Shown here: piece by piece, positions 42,397 through 50,832 of the stretch
Position numbering within the stretch: the stretch's first letter is position 1
Layout of the letters: every line of letters begins with the position of its first letter
NCBI RefSeq assembly: GCF_000244955.1
Contig: NZ_CM001439.1
Coordinates: 248,001 to 312,000, forward strand
Length of the DNA: 64,000 nt
From: Saccharomonospora marina XMU15
GTDB taxonomy: Bacteria > Actinomycetota > Actinomycetes > Mycobacteriales > Pseudonocardiaceae
Reading direction: 5' to 3'
Notes under the pieces: generated by a model
Databases searched by the model: none
Told to the model about the DNA's origin: nothing
Seen by the model: the letters and a program-made list of their open reading frames with translations, nothing else
Made by a program: the position numbers and the translations under genes

Positions 42397-43704
42397 ATGC
42401 ACGCTGCATCGATCGTCGTGGTCGGTACCGGGTACGTGGGTCTGACGACGGGAGCCTGCCTCGCCTGCCTCGGCCACCGGGTCACCTGCGTGGACGTCGA
42501 CGCGGCCAAGGTGGCTCGGCTCGCCGCGGGCAGGGTGGACATCATGGAACCGGGGCTGGCCGGACTCGTCGCGCGCGGACTCACCGGTGGCACGCTGTCC
42601 TTCACCGTGGAGGCGCGGGCCGCTGTGGAGTCGGCCGACGCCGTCTTCCTGTGCGTGCCCACCCCGATGGGGGCGGGCGGCGCGGCCGATCTTCGGGCGG
42701 TGGAGTCGGCCGTCGCCACGATGGCGAACTCGCTGCCCTCGGATTCCGTGCTGGTGACGAAGTCGACCGTTCCGGTGGGGACGGCGCGGCGAATCGGTGA
42801 CCTGCTCGGTCGCGACGACGTGGCCGTGGTGTCGAACCCGGAGTTCCTCAGGGAAGGTACGGCCGTTGCCGACTTCCTCGGACCGCAGCGAATCGTCGTC
42901 GGCTCGGACACGCCCGGAGCCGCCGAGCGGGTCGCCGCGCTGTACCGGCTGCTTGAGGCTCCCGTCGTCGTCACCGACGCCGCCAGCGCCGAACTGGTCA
43001 AGTACGCGGCGAACTGCTTCCTGGCGACCAAGCTCTCGTACGTGAACTCGATCGCGGAGCTGTGTGAACGGCTGGGGGCCGACATCGACGCGGTCACGCG
43101 CGGAATGGGATACGACAGCAGGATCGGGCGATCGTTTCTCTCGCCGGGGCCGGGCTGGGGTGGTTCGTGCCTGCCGAAGGACACCAGCGCGCTGCTGCGC
43201 ATCGCCGACGCGGTGGGTTTCGACTTCCGGCTGCTGTCGGCGGCGGTCGAGGACAACCTCGCACAGCGCGACCGGGTGGTCGCGAAGGTGGCGAACGCCG
43301 TGGGCGGCGAGCTCGCCGGAGCGCGGATCGGGCTGCTCGGCCTCGCGTTCAAGGCGGGAACCGACGACCTGCGGGACTCACCCGCGCTGTCGGTGGCCTC
43401 GGTGCTTTCCGCCCACGGTGCGCGGCTTTGCGCCTACGATCCCGCCGTGACAGGGCCGCTGCCGGGCATGGCCGTCACCGACGATCCCTACCGGGTCGCG
43501 CGGGGAGCCGACGCGCTCGTGGTGCTCACCGAATGGCCGGAGTTCACCCAGCTGGACTGGACCTACGTCGCCGACCTGATGCGCGGCACGGCCGTCGTGG
43601 ACACCCGGAACCTGCTGTCGCCCGCGTCGTTGCGTGACGCGGGGCTGCGGTGGACCGGCCTCGGCAGGTCAACGAACCGTATCGATGCCACTTCTGTTAG
43701 TTGA
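42397..43704 (+). CDS. ugd: UDP-glucose 6-dehydrogenase
   Basis: 435 residues, ATG 42397 with GAGGA directly before it. It oxidises UDP-glucose to UDP-glucuronate using two NAD+. The N-terminal Rossmann motif is GTGYVGL (10-16). Family motifs VPTPMG (87-92), STVPVGT (123-129), NPEFLREGTA (147-156), VKYAANCFLATKLSYVN (Lys202, Asn206, Lys212) and GWGGSCLPKD with catalytic Cys258 are all present, and FKAGTDDLRDSP marks the C-terminal UDP-binding domain. Length is normal. The product supplies sugar for cell-surface glycans or glycosylation; glycosyltransferase genes lie about 10 kb downstream. A related UDP/GDP-sugar dehydrogenase substrate cannot be excluded. The stop overlaps the promoter of the next gene. 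Confidence 0.9.
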   Translation: MHAASIVVVGTGYVGLTTGACLACLGHRVTCVDVDAAKVARLAAGRVDIMEPGLAGLVARGLTGGTLSFTVEARAAVESADAVFLCVPTPMGAGGAADLRAVESAVATMANSLPSDSVLVTKSTVPVGTARRIGDLLGRDDVAVVSNPEFLREGTAVADFLGPQRIVVGSDTPGAAERVAALYRLLEAPVVVTDAASAELVKYAANCFLATKLSYVNSIAELCERLGADIDAVTRGMGYDSRIGRSFLSPGPGWGGSCLPKDTSALLRIADAVGFDFRLLSAAVEDNLAQRDRVVAKVANAVGGELAGARIGLLGLAFKAGTDDLRDSPALSVASVLSAHGARLCAYDPAVTGPLPGMAVTDDPYRVARGADALVVLTEWPEFTQLDWTYVADLMRGTAVVDTRNLLSPASLRDAGLRWTGLGRSTNRIDATSVS

Positions 43705-43736
43705 GCGAACAAAGCTATTCCCCTTATGGTCTGGGA
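43701..43736 (+). promoter_or_regulatory. Candidate promoter for a leaderless gamma-glutamyltransferase gene
   Basis: TTGAGC (43701-43706) and TATGGT (43725-43730) are spaced 18 bases apart. Transcription would begin about 7 bases later, exactly at GTG 43737, giving a leaderless mRNA. This agrees with the absence of a ribosome-binding site before any nearby start. The -35 sits on the stop codon of the upstream gene. Confidence 0.55.
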
Positions 43737-45509
43737 GTGTTCACGACCAGACCAGAGCTCGCCGGTACCCACGGCATGGTGGCCTCCACCCACTGGCTTG
43801 CCTCGGCAACGGGCATGGCGGTGCTCGAGGACGGCGGCAACGCCTTCGACGCGGCCGTCGCGGCGGGTTTCGTTCTCCAGGTGGCGGAGCCGCACCTCAA
43901 CGGCCCGGCAGGGCAGGTGCCCGCGATCTTCGTGACCGCGGCCGCGCGCACCCCGAAGGTGCTGTGCGGGCAGGGGGTCGCTCCATCGGCCGCGACCTCC
44001 GGACATTTCGCCGACCTGGGCCTCGACCTGATCCCGGGCAGCGGCTTGCTGGCGGCCACCGTGCCGGGTGCGTGGGACGCCTGGCTGCTGCTGCTTCGGG
44101 ACCACGGCACCAAGCGGCTGCGTGACGTGCTCGGCTACGCGATCTCCTACGCGTGGAAGGGCGTTCCGGTGGTCGGCCGCATCACCGAGACCATCGACAC
44201 CGTGGCCGAGTTGTTCGCCAACCACTGGCCCACCTCGGCCGGGCTGTGGCTGCCCGGCGGGGAGGCGCCCGCCCCCGGCTCGTTGCACCGCAACCCGACC
44301 TTGGCACGCACCTGGCAACGGCTGCTCGCCGAGGCCGAGACCTGCTCGGGGCGAGAGGAGCAGATCGAGGCCGCCCGCAGGGCGTGGTCGCACGGATTCG
44401 TCGCCGAGGCGATCGATGAGTTCAGCAGGAACGCCTTCCGCGACGACAGCGGTCGCGACCATGCCGGGCTGCTCACCGGCGACGACCTCGCCGCCTGGGA
44501 GGCCAGCTACGAGGACGCCGTCGTCACCGACTTCGGCGAGTGGAGTCTGGTCAAGTGCGGAGCCTGGACCCAGGGCCCCGTGCTGGCGCAGCAACTGCGC
44601 ATGCTGGAGGGCTTCAGTGACGAGTTGGCGTACCTGGACGGTAGGCCGACGGCGCGGACGGTGCACCTGGCCACCGAATGCGCCAAGCTGGCCTTCGCCG
44701 ACAGGGAGGCCTGGTACGGCGACTCGAACGTCGACCTGGACCTGCTGCTGTCGCGCGAGTACGCCGAGCAGCGACGCAAGCTCGTCGGTGACGAGGCCAG
44801 CGGTGAACTGCGTCCCGGTGGTGCCGACCCGAGACTGCCCAAGGTCATCGAGGCCACTCGTGGTCGCCGCGCCGAGGGCGGTGCCGTCGGGGAGCCGACC
44901 GTCGACCCGGCGGGCCGCACGCGCGGCGACACCGTGCACATCGACGTGGTCGACGCCCACGGCAACATGATCTCGGCTACCCCGTCCGGTGGGTGGCTGC
45001 AGTCCTCGCCGACCATCCCGGAGCTGGGGTTCTGCCTGGACTCCCGCGCCCAGATGTTCTGGCTGGAACAGGGCCTGCCCAATTCGCTCGCCCCCGGCAA
45101 GCGTCCGAGGATCACCCTTTCACCGTCGATGGCGCTTCGGCACGGCGAACCGGTGCTGGCCTTCGGCACCCCAGGCGGCGACCAGCAGGACCAGTGGCAG
45201 CTGTGCCTTTGGTTGGCGCACACGGTCGGTGGACTGAACCTGCAGGAGTCGATCGACGCGCCCGCCTGGCACACGACCTCGTTCCCCAGCTCGTTCTACC
45301 CACGCGCCTGGACACCGAAGGAGCTGGTGGTGGAGTCCAGGATCGGCGAGGCGGCACTGCGCGAACTCGCCGAGCGCGGACACGAGGTGGTCGACGCGGG
45401 TCCGTGGGCGCTGGGCAGGCTCTCCGCCGTGTCCCGCGATCCCGCGAGCGGCATCCTGCGTGCCGCGGCCAACCCACGCGGCATGCAGGGCTACGCGGTG
45501 GGTCGCTAG
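43737..45509 (+). CDS. Gamma-glutamyltransferase family protein
   Basis: 590 residues from GTG 43737. A longer reading from TTG 43701 (602 residues) is possible but has no ribosome-binding site and overlaps the promoter. Family members often begin with a segment like FTTRPEL. It is an Ntn-hydrolase. The self-cleavage and catalytic Thr is in GDTVHIDVVDAHGNMIS (Thr399 from GTG), after GRTR. The large subunit has MAVLEDGGNAFDAAVAAGFVL and the small subunit has PSGGWLQSSP and FGTPGGDQQDQ. No signal peptide, so it is probably cytoplasmic, unlike periplasmic Ggt. It may act on glutathione-like or other gamma-glutamyl compounds, or as an acylase. Its stop overlaps that of the opposite gene at a CTAG. 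Confidence 0.85.
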   Translation: MFTTRPELAGTHGMVASTHWLASATGMAVLEDGGNAFDAAVAAGFVLQVAEPHLNGPAGQVPAIFVTAAARTPKVLCGQGVAPSAATSGHFADLGLDLIPGSGLLAATVPGAWDAWLLLLRDHGTKRLRDVLGYAISYAWKGVPVVGRITETIDTVAELFANHWPTSAGLWLPGGEAPAPGSLHRNPTLARTWQRLLAEAETCSGREEQIEAARRAWSHGFVAEAIDEFSRNAFRDDSGRDHAGLLTGDDLAAWEASYEDAVVTDFGEWSLVKCGAWTQGPVLAQQLRMLEGFSDELAYLDGRPTARTVHLATECAKLAFADREAWYGDSNVDLDLLLSREYAEQRRKLVGDEASGELRPGGADPRLPKVIEATRGRRAEGGAVGEPTVDPAGRTRGDTVHIDVVDAHGNMISATPSGGWLQSSPTIPELGFCLDSRAQMFWLEQGLPNSLAPGKRPRITLSPSMALRHGEPVLAFGTPGGDQQDQWQLCLWLAHTVGGLNLQESIDAPAWHTTSFPSSFYPRAWTPKELVVESRIGEAALRELAERGHEVVDAGPWALGRLSAVSRDPASGILRAAANPRGMQGYAVGR

Positions 45510-45874
45510 CCGGTCGTGGTCGTCGGGTCCTGCGCGATCACCCAGTACTCGCCGAACCGGTCGCCGTCGAGCCGCAGCAGGTCATGCCCGTGGAACTCCA
45601 CCGGCTCACCACCGTAGCGGCCCCTGCCCACCCAGCGGGCGGCCACGAGGTCGCCCTGGACGAGCGGGCCGACCTCGATCTCGAACCGCAGCGCCTCGAT
45701 CAACTCCCTGCCCTGCCGCACGACGGCGGCGAGCTGATCGGGGCCGGTCACCAGGCTGGGCTGCCCCGGCCAGTGTCCGGTGAAGTCGTCGGTGACGATC
45801 GAGCGGGCGATCCTCTCCAGTTCGTCGAGGTCGCCGTTCCACAGCTCGTACAACCAGCGTTCGTACATGCTCAC
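45506..45874 (-). CDS. SnoaL/NTF2-like protein
   Basis: About 122 residues. GTG 45874 overlaps the stop of the upstream VOC gene (GTGA) and is preferred; ATG 45868 is also possible. The protein is a small cone-shaped NTF2-like fold: a helical start ERWLYELWNGDLDELERIA, then a central strand pattern GRGRYGGEPVEFHGHDLLRLDGDRFGEYWV typical of the SnoaL-like group. Members are cyclases, isomerases or binding domains. Last gene of an ECF sigma-VOC-SnoaL operon. Some ECF families carry SnoaL domains that modulate the sigma factor, so this separate subunit could do the same (inference). Convergent with the gamma-glutamyltransferase gene, sharing a CTAG stop overlap. Confidence 0.75.
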   Translation of the reverse strand: MSMYERWLYELWNGDLDELERIARSIVTDDFTGHWPGQPSLVTGPDQLAAVVRQGRELIEALRFEIEVGPLVQGDLVAARWVGRGRYGGEPVEFHGHDLLRLDGDRFGEYWVIAQDPTTTTG

Positions 45875-46779
45875 CGTTCCCAGAGCCAGAACTCGACTCC
45901 TTGGTTGTCGGTACAGTCGGCCGTTCGTCCGTAGGGTTCCCGCTTGACCGAACTCACCTCGCCGCCGTTGTCGCGCACCCGGTCGGTGGCCGCGTCCAGA
46001 TCGTCGACCGCGTACATCAGCTTCCAGCCCGCGTAGGACTGCCCTCCCCACAGCCCGCCTTCGGCCAGCCCGCTGCCCTCGATCCGCCATGCCCTCGGCA
46101 CGGTGCCCGTGTCGAACCGCCAGCCGAGTACGGCGCCGTAGAAGCGCTTGGCGGCCTCGTCGTCGGGCACGGTGAAGGTGAAGTACCCAGCTTCGCCATG
46201 CCGAGGTGCAACGGGGCTCTCGGTTTCGGCGGGGGACGGCCCCGCTACCTGCGCCACCAGCCAGCGCTGCCCGAACGGGTCGCGGATACGGCCCATCACG
46301 CCGTGTCCGCGGTCCTCGACCGGACCGATCGGTTCGGCACCCCGCTCCACCGCCAGCTCCACCGTCGCCCGCACGTCAGGTACCTCGACCCGCACCGCTG
46401 CCCCACCCTCGGCCGCGACGACGTTGCCGACCTCGGGGAATTCCTCCGCGAGCATGAGCACGGAATCGCCGATGGCCACCTCCGCGTGGCCGACCTTGCC
46501 GTCAGCCATCACGATCAGCTCACCCAGCCTCGTGGCGCCGAAGACCTCGACGTAGAAGTCCACCGCGGCCCGTGCATCGCGCACCGCGAGGTAAGGGGCG
46601 AGCGAGCGCGTCCGTGCGGGTGCCTGAACCTGTGCGGTCGTCATAGCTGTACCTCCTGTTTCGCCGCCGAGGATCGCCGCACGCAACGCCTCCCGCAGCG
46701 CGGCGGCGAAACCCGGATCGGGTTCGACGGGTTCGTGTGGTTGTCGCAAGGCGTGGAAAGCATCGAACGGGTCAGTCAT
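45871..46779 (-). CDS. VOC (glyoxalase-fold) protein with two modules
   Basis: 302 residues. ATG 46779 overlaps the sigma-factor stop by 8 bases (ATGACTGA), which sets the start. A short N-terminal stretch is followed by a first VOC/PhnB-like module (about residues 60-180; YLAVRDARAAVDFYVEVFGA, VMADGKVGHAEVAIGDSVLML, DPFGQRWLVA). A second module (about 200-300) follows with GYFTFTVPDDEAAKRFYGAVLGW, MYAVDDLDAATDRVRDNGG and VEFWLWE. VOC proteins are metal-dependent or binding proteins, including glyoxalases and resistance proteins. Tight coupling to an ECF sigma factor suggests stress sensing or detoxification. The substrate is unknown. Confidence 0.82.
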   Translation of the reverse strand: MTDPFDAFHALRQPHEPVEPDPGFAAALREALRAAILGGETGGTAMTTAQVQAPARTRSLAPYLAVRDARAAVDFYVEVFGATRLGELIVMADGKVGHAEVAIGDSVLMLAEEFPEVGNVVAAEGGAAVRVEVPDVRATVELAVERGAEPIGPVEDRGHGVMGRIRDPFGQRWLVAQVAGPSPAETESPVAPRHGEAGYFTFTVPDDEAAKRFYGAVLGWRFDTGTVPRAWRIEGSGLAEGGLWGGQSYAGWKLMYAVDDLDAATDRVRDNGGEVSSVKREPYGRTADCTDNQGVEFWLWER

Positions 46780-47326
46780 CGCCTGCCTCCCCAACCTGGC
46801 GCCGGTACTGCCGCCGGAACGCGGCGCGCGCCCTGGCCAGCAGCCCCTCGGTGGCGTGCGTCGTGCGGCCGAGCAGGTCCGCGACCTCGGCAACGCCCAG
46901 CCCGTCCAGATAGCGCAGCGTCAGCGCCGACCTGTGGTGTGCTCCCAACTCGGCCAGTACCTGCCTGGCGACGAGCGCGTCCAGCTCTGCCTCCCACGGG
47001 TCAGCCACATCCGCGCCGTTCACGCCGTCGCCGACCTCCGAGGCGTCCCGCACGAGACGCAACGCTCGCTCCTCGCGCTCGCGACGCCGCCAGTGGTCGA
47101 CGAGCTTGTGTCGCGCGATGCCGATCAACCACGGGACGCTCACCGGCGGCGAGGCCTGCTTGCGGCAGGCGCCGACCGCGCCGAGGAAGGTCTCCGACGT
47201 CAACTCCTCGGCCAGCGTGCGATTACCGCAACGCGACAGCAGATAGCCGTAGACCTCCGGCAACGCCTGCTCGTACACCTCGAGCAACGCGAATGCCGGG
47301 TCTGGCCGGACCCGTGGGTACGTCAC
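46772..47326 (-). CDS. ECF-type RNA polymerase sigma factor
   Basis: 184 residues from GTG 47326. Longer readings start in the promoter region of the divergent oxidoreductase gene and look non-coding. Region 2 is visible in ALPEVYGYLLSRCGNRTLAEELTSETF and WLIGIARHKLVDHWRR. Region 4 is in HHRSALTLRYLDGLGVAEVADLLGRTTHATEGLLARAR. It directs RNA polymerase to a small regulon. No anti-sigma factor with a zinc finger is next to it. The overlapping downstream VOC and SnoaL genes are the probable partners and likely targets. Divergent from the molybdopterin enzyme gene. Confidence 0.87.
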   Translation of the reverse strand: MTYPRVRPDPAFALLEVYEQALPEVYGYLLSRCGNRTLAEELTSETFLGAVGACRKQASPPVSVPWLIGIARHKLVDHWRRREREERALRLVRDASEVGDGVNGADVADPWEAELDALVARQVLAELGAHHRSALTLRYLDGLGVAEVADLLGRTTHATEGLLARARAAFRRQYRRQVGEAGDD

Positions 47327-47401
47327 ACCCCTATCGTCGTCCGGCGAGCGGGTGCTCCAACGCCTTCCGCCGACCTTTTCACCCGGCGTAGCTTGTTCGG
47401 C

Positions 47402-49507
47402 ATGCCGACCACGCATCACCACAGCTGCACGCTCTGTGAGGCCACCTGCGGCATCACGGTGACCGTGGCCGACGATCGAGTGGTGGGCATCCGGGGTGAC
47501 TCCGACGACCCGGTCTCTGCGGGATACATCTGTCCCAAGGCCACCGCACTGGCCGACCTGCACCACGACCCCGACCGGCTACGCAGGCCGTTGGTTCGCG
47601 GTGGTGTGGACGAGTGGTTCGAGGTGAGCTGGCCTGCCGCCATCGAACTCGCCGCGGCGGGGCTGCGTGACGTCAGGCAGCGGCACGGCAAACACGCGCT
47701 CGCCGTGTACCAGGGCAACCCGACCGCCCACAACCTCGGGCTCATCACCTACGGCCAACCGTTCTTCCGTGCGCTGCGGACACCGAACCTGTACTCGGCC
47801 ACCTCGGCCGACCAGCTGCCGCACATGCTGGCCGCGCTGCAGATGTTCGGCCACCAGCTACTCATGCCGGTACCCGATATCGACCGCACCGACCTGTTCG
47901 TCTGCCTCGGCGCGAACCCTGCCGTGTCGAACGGCAGCATCATGACGGCGCCGAACGTGCGTTCCCGGCTCAAGCGCGTGCGCAGGGTCGTGGTGTTCGA
48001 CCCGAGGCGCACCGAGACAGCCGACCTGGCCGACGAGCACGTGTTCATCCGGCCCGGCACCGACGCGTTGCTGCTGCTCTCACTGGTCAACGTGCTGTTC
48101 ACCGAACACCTGGTGTGCACGGGCAGGCTGACCCCCCGGCTGACCGGGTTGGAGATCCTGCGAGTGGCCTGCCGGGACTTCACCCCCGAGCGCACCGCCG
48201 CCGTGACCGGAGTGGACCCGGCCAGGGTGCGTGCGCTCGCCAGGGAGCTGGCCACGACGCCGCGCGCCGTGGTTTACGGCCGCGTCGGCCTGTGCACCCA
48301 GGAGTTCGGAGGGCTGGCCGCGTGGCTGATCGTGGTGGTGAACGCGCTGACGGGACACCTGGACGAACCGGGTGGCGCGATGTTCACCACGCCCGCGATC
48401 GACGCCATCCCGCTGGCCACGGTCACCGGGAACCGGGGCAGTTTCGACAGCTACCGCAGCCGGGTGCGCGGGCTGCCCGAGTTCGGCGGCGAACTGCCCG
48501 TCGCCGCGCTCGCCGAGGAGATCGACACACCGGGTGAGGGGCAGATCCGGGGACTCATCACCTCGGCGGGCAACCCGGTGCTGTCCACCCCCAACGGCGC
48601 GCGGCTCGACGACGCGCTCGCCGGGCTGGACTTCATGGTGTCGATCGACCCCTACCTCAACGAGACCACCCGGCACGCCGACGTGATCCTGCCGCCGACC
48701 GCGCCGCTCGAGCGGCCGCACTACGAACTGGCGCTGGCGAACTACTCGGTGCGAAACGCGGCCAAGTACTCGCCGTCGGTGCTGCCGCGTGGTCCCGAAC
48801 AGCGACACGACTGGGAAATCGTGCTGGAGTTGGCCAGCCGGGTGCTCGGCGGCGGGGCGGCCGCGCGGTTGCTCGGTCGCTTCGGCCCCGAACCGCTGCT
48901 GGAGCTGGGCCTGCGTGTCGGGCCCCACGGGCTGCGCAAGCTGCGAGGAGGGCTCTCACTGGGCAAGCTCAAGCGGCGGCCGCACGGGGTTGACCTCGGT
49001 CCGCTGCGGCGAAGGCTGCCGGGCAGGCTCGCGACACCGGGCAAGCAGGTGCACCTGGCGCCGCGTGTCTATCTCAACGATCTGCCGAGGTTGCGCAGGC
49101 TGCTGGCGCGGCAGCGGGACGACGCACTCGTGCTGATCGGCAGGCGCCAGCTGCGCAGCAACAACTCCTGGATGCACAACAGCGAGCGACTGGTGAAGGG
49201 CAAACCCCGCTGCACGCTGCTGGTCCACCCCGACGACGCGCGAGAGCGCGGGCTCACCGACGGCGGCAGCGCCAAGCTGTCGTCGGCGAAGGGCACCGTC
49301 GAGGTGACCGTCGAGGTGACCGACGCGATCATGCAGGGCGTGGTGAGCCTGCCGCACGGCTGGGGGCACCACCGCACCGGCGTCCTGCTGGGGGTGGCGA
49401 CAAGGCAACCAGGGGTGAGCGTCAACGACGTCACCGACGAGCACCTGGTGGACGAACTCACCGGCACCGCGGCGTTTTCCGGTGTCCCGGTGCACCTACA
49501 GGCATGA
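47402..49507 (+). CDS. Molybdopterin-dependent oxidoreductase with 4Fe-4S cluster
   Basis: 701 residues from ATG 47402. There is no ribosome-binding site, but TAGCTT at 47389-47394 would place the transcript start at the ATG (leaderless). N-terminal cysteines Cys9, Cys12, Cys16 and Cys44 fit CxxCxxxC-x27-C for a 4Fe-4S cluster. The central molybdopterin domain has NPAVSNGSIM, FDPRRTETADLADEH and PGTDALLLLSL. The C-terminal dinucleotide-binding domain has NSWMHNSERL and LPHGWGHHR. It belongs to the DMSO-reductase superfamily, formate-dehydrogenase/nitrate-reductase-like; no Tat signal, so cytoplasmic. Substrate unknown. Stands alone, divergent from the ECF operon. Confidence 0.88.
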   Translation: MPTTHHHSCTLCEATCGITVTVADDRVVGIRGDSDDPVSAGYICPKATALADLHHDPDRLRRPLVRGGVDEWFEVSWPAAIELAAAGLRDVRQRHGKHALAVYQGNPTAHNLGLITYGQPFFRALRTPNLYSATSADQLPHMLAALQMFGHQLLMPVPDIDRTDLFVCLGANPAVSNGSIMTAPNVRSRLKRVRRVVVFDPRRTETADLADEHVFIRPGTDALLLLSLVNVLFTEHLVCTGRLTPRLTGLEILRVACRDFTPERTAAVTGVDPARVRALARELATTPRAVVYGRVGLCTQEFGGLAAWLIVVVNALTGHLDEPGGAMFTTPAIDAIPLATVTGNRGSFDSYRSRVRGLPEFGGELPVAALAEEIDTPGEGQIRGLITSAGNPVLSTPNGARLDDALAGLDFMVSIDPYLNETTRHADVILPPTAPLERPHYELALANYSVRNAAKYSPSVLPRGPEQRHDWEIVLELASRVLGGGAAARLLGRFGPEPLLELGLRVGPHGLRKLRGGLSLGKLKRRPHGVDLGPLRRRLPGRLATPGKQVHLAPRVYLNDLPRLRRLLARQRDDALVLIGRRQLRSNNSWMHNSERLVKGKPRCTLLVHPDDARERGLTDGGSAKLSSAKGTVEVTVEVTDAIMQGVVSLPHGWGHHRTGVLLGVATRQPGVSVNDVTDEHLVDELTGTAAFSGVPVHLQA

Positions 49508-49735
49508 GGACGCCTTCTGCTGGCCGCCGCGTGGTTCGCAGGTTGCTGCCGAGCACGGTCACCAGCACGGTGAGCACCGGTTGGCCGTCGATGGCGAGGC
49601 CGAACGTCTCTGGCAGCCGCGGGATGACCACCTACACGCCGTCGAACGAGCAGACCGAGGCCAAGCTGCCCGCTCCCTCCTGAGAGGGAGCCGGTCCGCT
49701 CCTGCGCGGGAAGCGCGAACCGGCGCCGTGCGGTG
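49508..49735. other. 228-base gap without a convincing gene
   Basis: A 59-codon frame (49504-49683, +) overlaps the upstream stop as ATGA, but has no clear ribosome-binding site. On the opposite strand a natural-looking protein piece (VVIPRLPETFGLAIDGQ and following) is cut by a stop, as in a decayed gene. Neither is strong enough to call. Confidence 0.4.
49672..49691. terminator. Perfect hairpin between oxidoreductase and membrane-protein genes
   Basis: GCTCCCTC (49672-49679), loop CTGA, GAGGGAGC (49684-49691): an 8-bp perfect stem with a 4-base loop and no T-run, as in many actinomycete terminators. Confidence 0.5.
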
Positions 49736-50662
49736 ATGCTCGAAGGCATGAGAAAGCACGGCATGAGAAAGCACGGCATGGAAAAGCTACGCCTCGCCGT
49801 CGGGTACGCGGCGATCGCGGGCACCCTGCCTTACCTCGCGCTCAAGTTCAGCTGGCTTTCCGGTGGCGACCTCGGGGTGGTCGACCCCGAAGCCATGGCC
49901 ACGCCGGAGATGTACTTCGGCAACGCGTTTACGGCGGGCATGGACGTCGTCGCCATCGTCGTCGCGCTCGCCTTCACCCACGACTGGGGCAACCGGCTGC
50001 CCGCCTGGCTCGTGCTGTTCCCCGCCTGGGTGGGTACCGGGTTCCTCGCACCGATCGTGCTGAGCGCACCGGTGATCGGCTTCGACCTCGCCCTCGGCGA
50101 ACGGCCCGACGACGTGCTGGCGCACTGGGTGGTTCCGGTGGTCTACGGCAGTTTCATATGGCAGGGGTGCACGCTGCTGACCGCGTTCGTGCTGTACGCA
50201 AGGCAGCGTTGGCCGCACGCGTTCGCCGCGGGCAGGCACCTGGGCAGGCCGGGCGTGCTGGGTGGCAGCGGCGCGGCACTGGCGGTTCTCACCGCGGTCG
50301 CGCTGCTCGTACGGGCATACACCGGCACCGGCTCGCCCGCGACTCGGTTCGTGGAGGGGCTGGTCGGCGTGCTGGCACTGGTTGCCGCCGCGGCGGTCGT
50401 GGCACGGGTGAGAGCACCACGCCGCGCGTGGTGGCCGGTGGTGGCCGGGTGGACGGGCTCGGCCGCCATGTTCTCCGGCGGTTTCTGGGCGACGTTCACG
50501 CTCGCCGGATTCACGGCCTCACCCGGTGTTGGGGAGGTGCTGGTGCGGTCTGGTCAGACACTCGGCGGCGTGCTGCTGGCTGCCGCGCTGCTGGGAACGG
50601 CACGGGCGGCAAGCGGCGCTGCCGCTTCCGAGCGGGCGCGCCACGCCGTGCCGCAGCGGTAG
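49733..50662 (+). CDS. Multi-pass membrane protein, unknown function
   Basis: 309 residues from GTG 49733; shorter forms from the repeated ATGs are possible because no ribosome-binding site decides among them. The protein has about six to seven hydrophobic segments (for example LAVGYAAIAGTLPYLALKF, VVAIVVALAF, AWLVLFPAWVGTGFLAPIVL, VYGSFIWQGCTLLTAFVLY). A charged loop holds GFDLALGERPDDVLAHW. The C-terminal tail is Ala/Arg-rich. No known transporter or enzyme motif is visible. The next gene is a tiny opposite-strand membrane peptide. Confidence 0.7.
   Translation: MMLEGMRKHGMRKHGMEKLRLAVGYAAIAGTLPYLALKFSWLSGGDLGVVDPEAMATPEMYFGNAFTAGMDVVAIVVALAFTHDWGNRLPAWLVLFPAWVGTGFLAPIVLSAPVIGFDLALGERPDDVLAHWVVPVVYGSFIWQGCTLLTAFVLYARQRWPHAFAAGRHLGRPGVLGGSGAALAVLTAVALLVRAYTGTGSPATRFVEGLVGVLALVAAAAVVARVRAPRRAWWPVVAGWTGSAAMFSGGFWATFTLAGFTASPGVGEVLVRSGQTLGGVLLAAALLGTARAASGAAASERARHAVPQR
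49745..49780 (+). repeat. 15-bp tandem repeat carrying alternative start codons
   Basis: GGCATGAGAAAGCAC occurs twice in a row and is followed by a partial third copy (GGCATGGAAAAG). It places in-frame ATGs at 49748, 49763 and 49778, plus 49736 just upstream, so the membrane protein could start at any of four codons. Confidence 0.7.
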
Positions 50663-50686
50663 CGTGCGGCCCGCCCTGCCGTCGCG

Positions 50687-50800
50687 TCAGGGTTGGTCGA
50701 GCCCGGCGGTCGAGCGGCGCCGCGCGCGCTGGACGGTGCGCGTCGCTCGAACCACGAAGACCACGGCGACGATCACGACGAGCGTCAGCTGAAGCCACAT
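50687..50800 (-). CDS. Small single-pass membrane peptide (37 residues)
   Basis: ATG 50800 follows a strong AAAGGAGGCGGC ribosome-binding site, which supports translation. The N-terminal half is a hydrophobic helix (LQLTLVVIVAVVFVV), followed by an Arg-rich cytoplasmic tail. Reading frame runs to TGA at 50687. It lies 24 bases from the end of the upstream convergent gene and 32 bases after the stop of the acyltransferase gene on the same strand, so it may share that transcript. No family recognised; small membrane peptides of this type may regulate larger partners. Confidence 0.6.
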   Translation of the reverse strand: MWLQLTLVVIVAVVFVVRATRTVQRARRRSTAGLDQP

Positions 50801-50832
50801 GCCGCCTCCTTTCCCGGGGGCGATGGTGCGGC

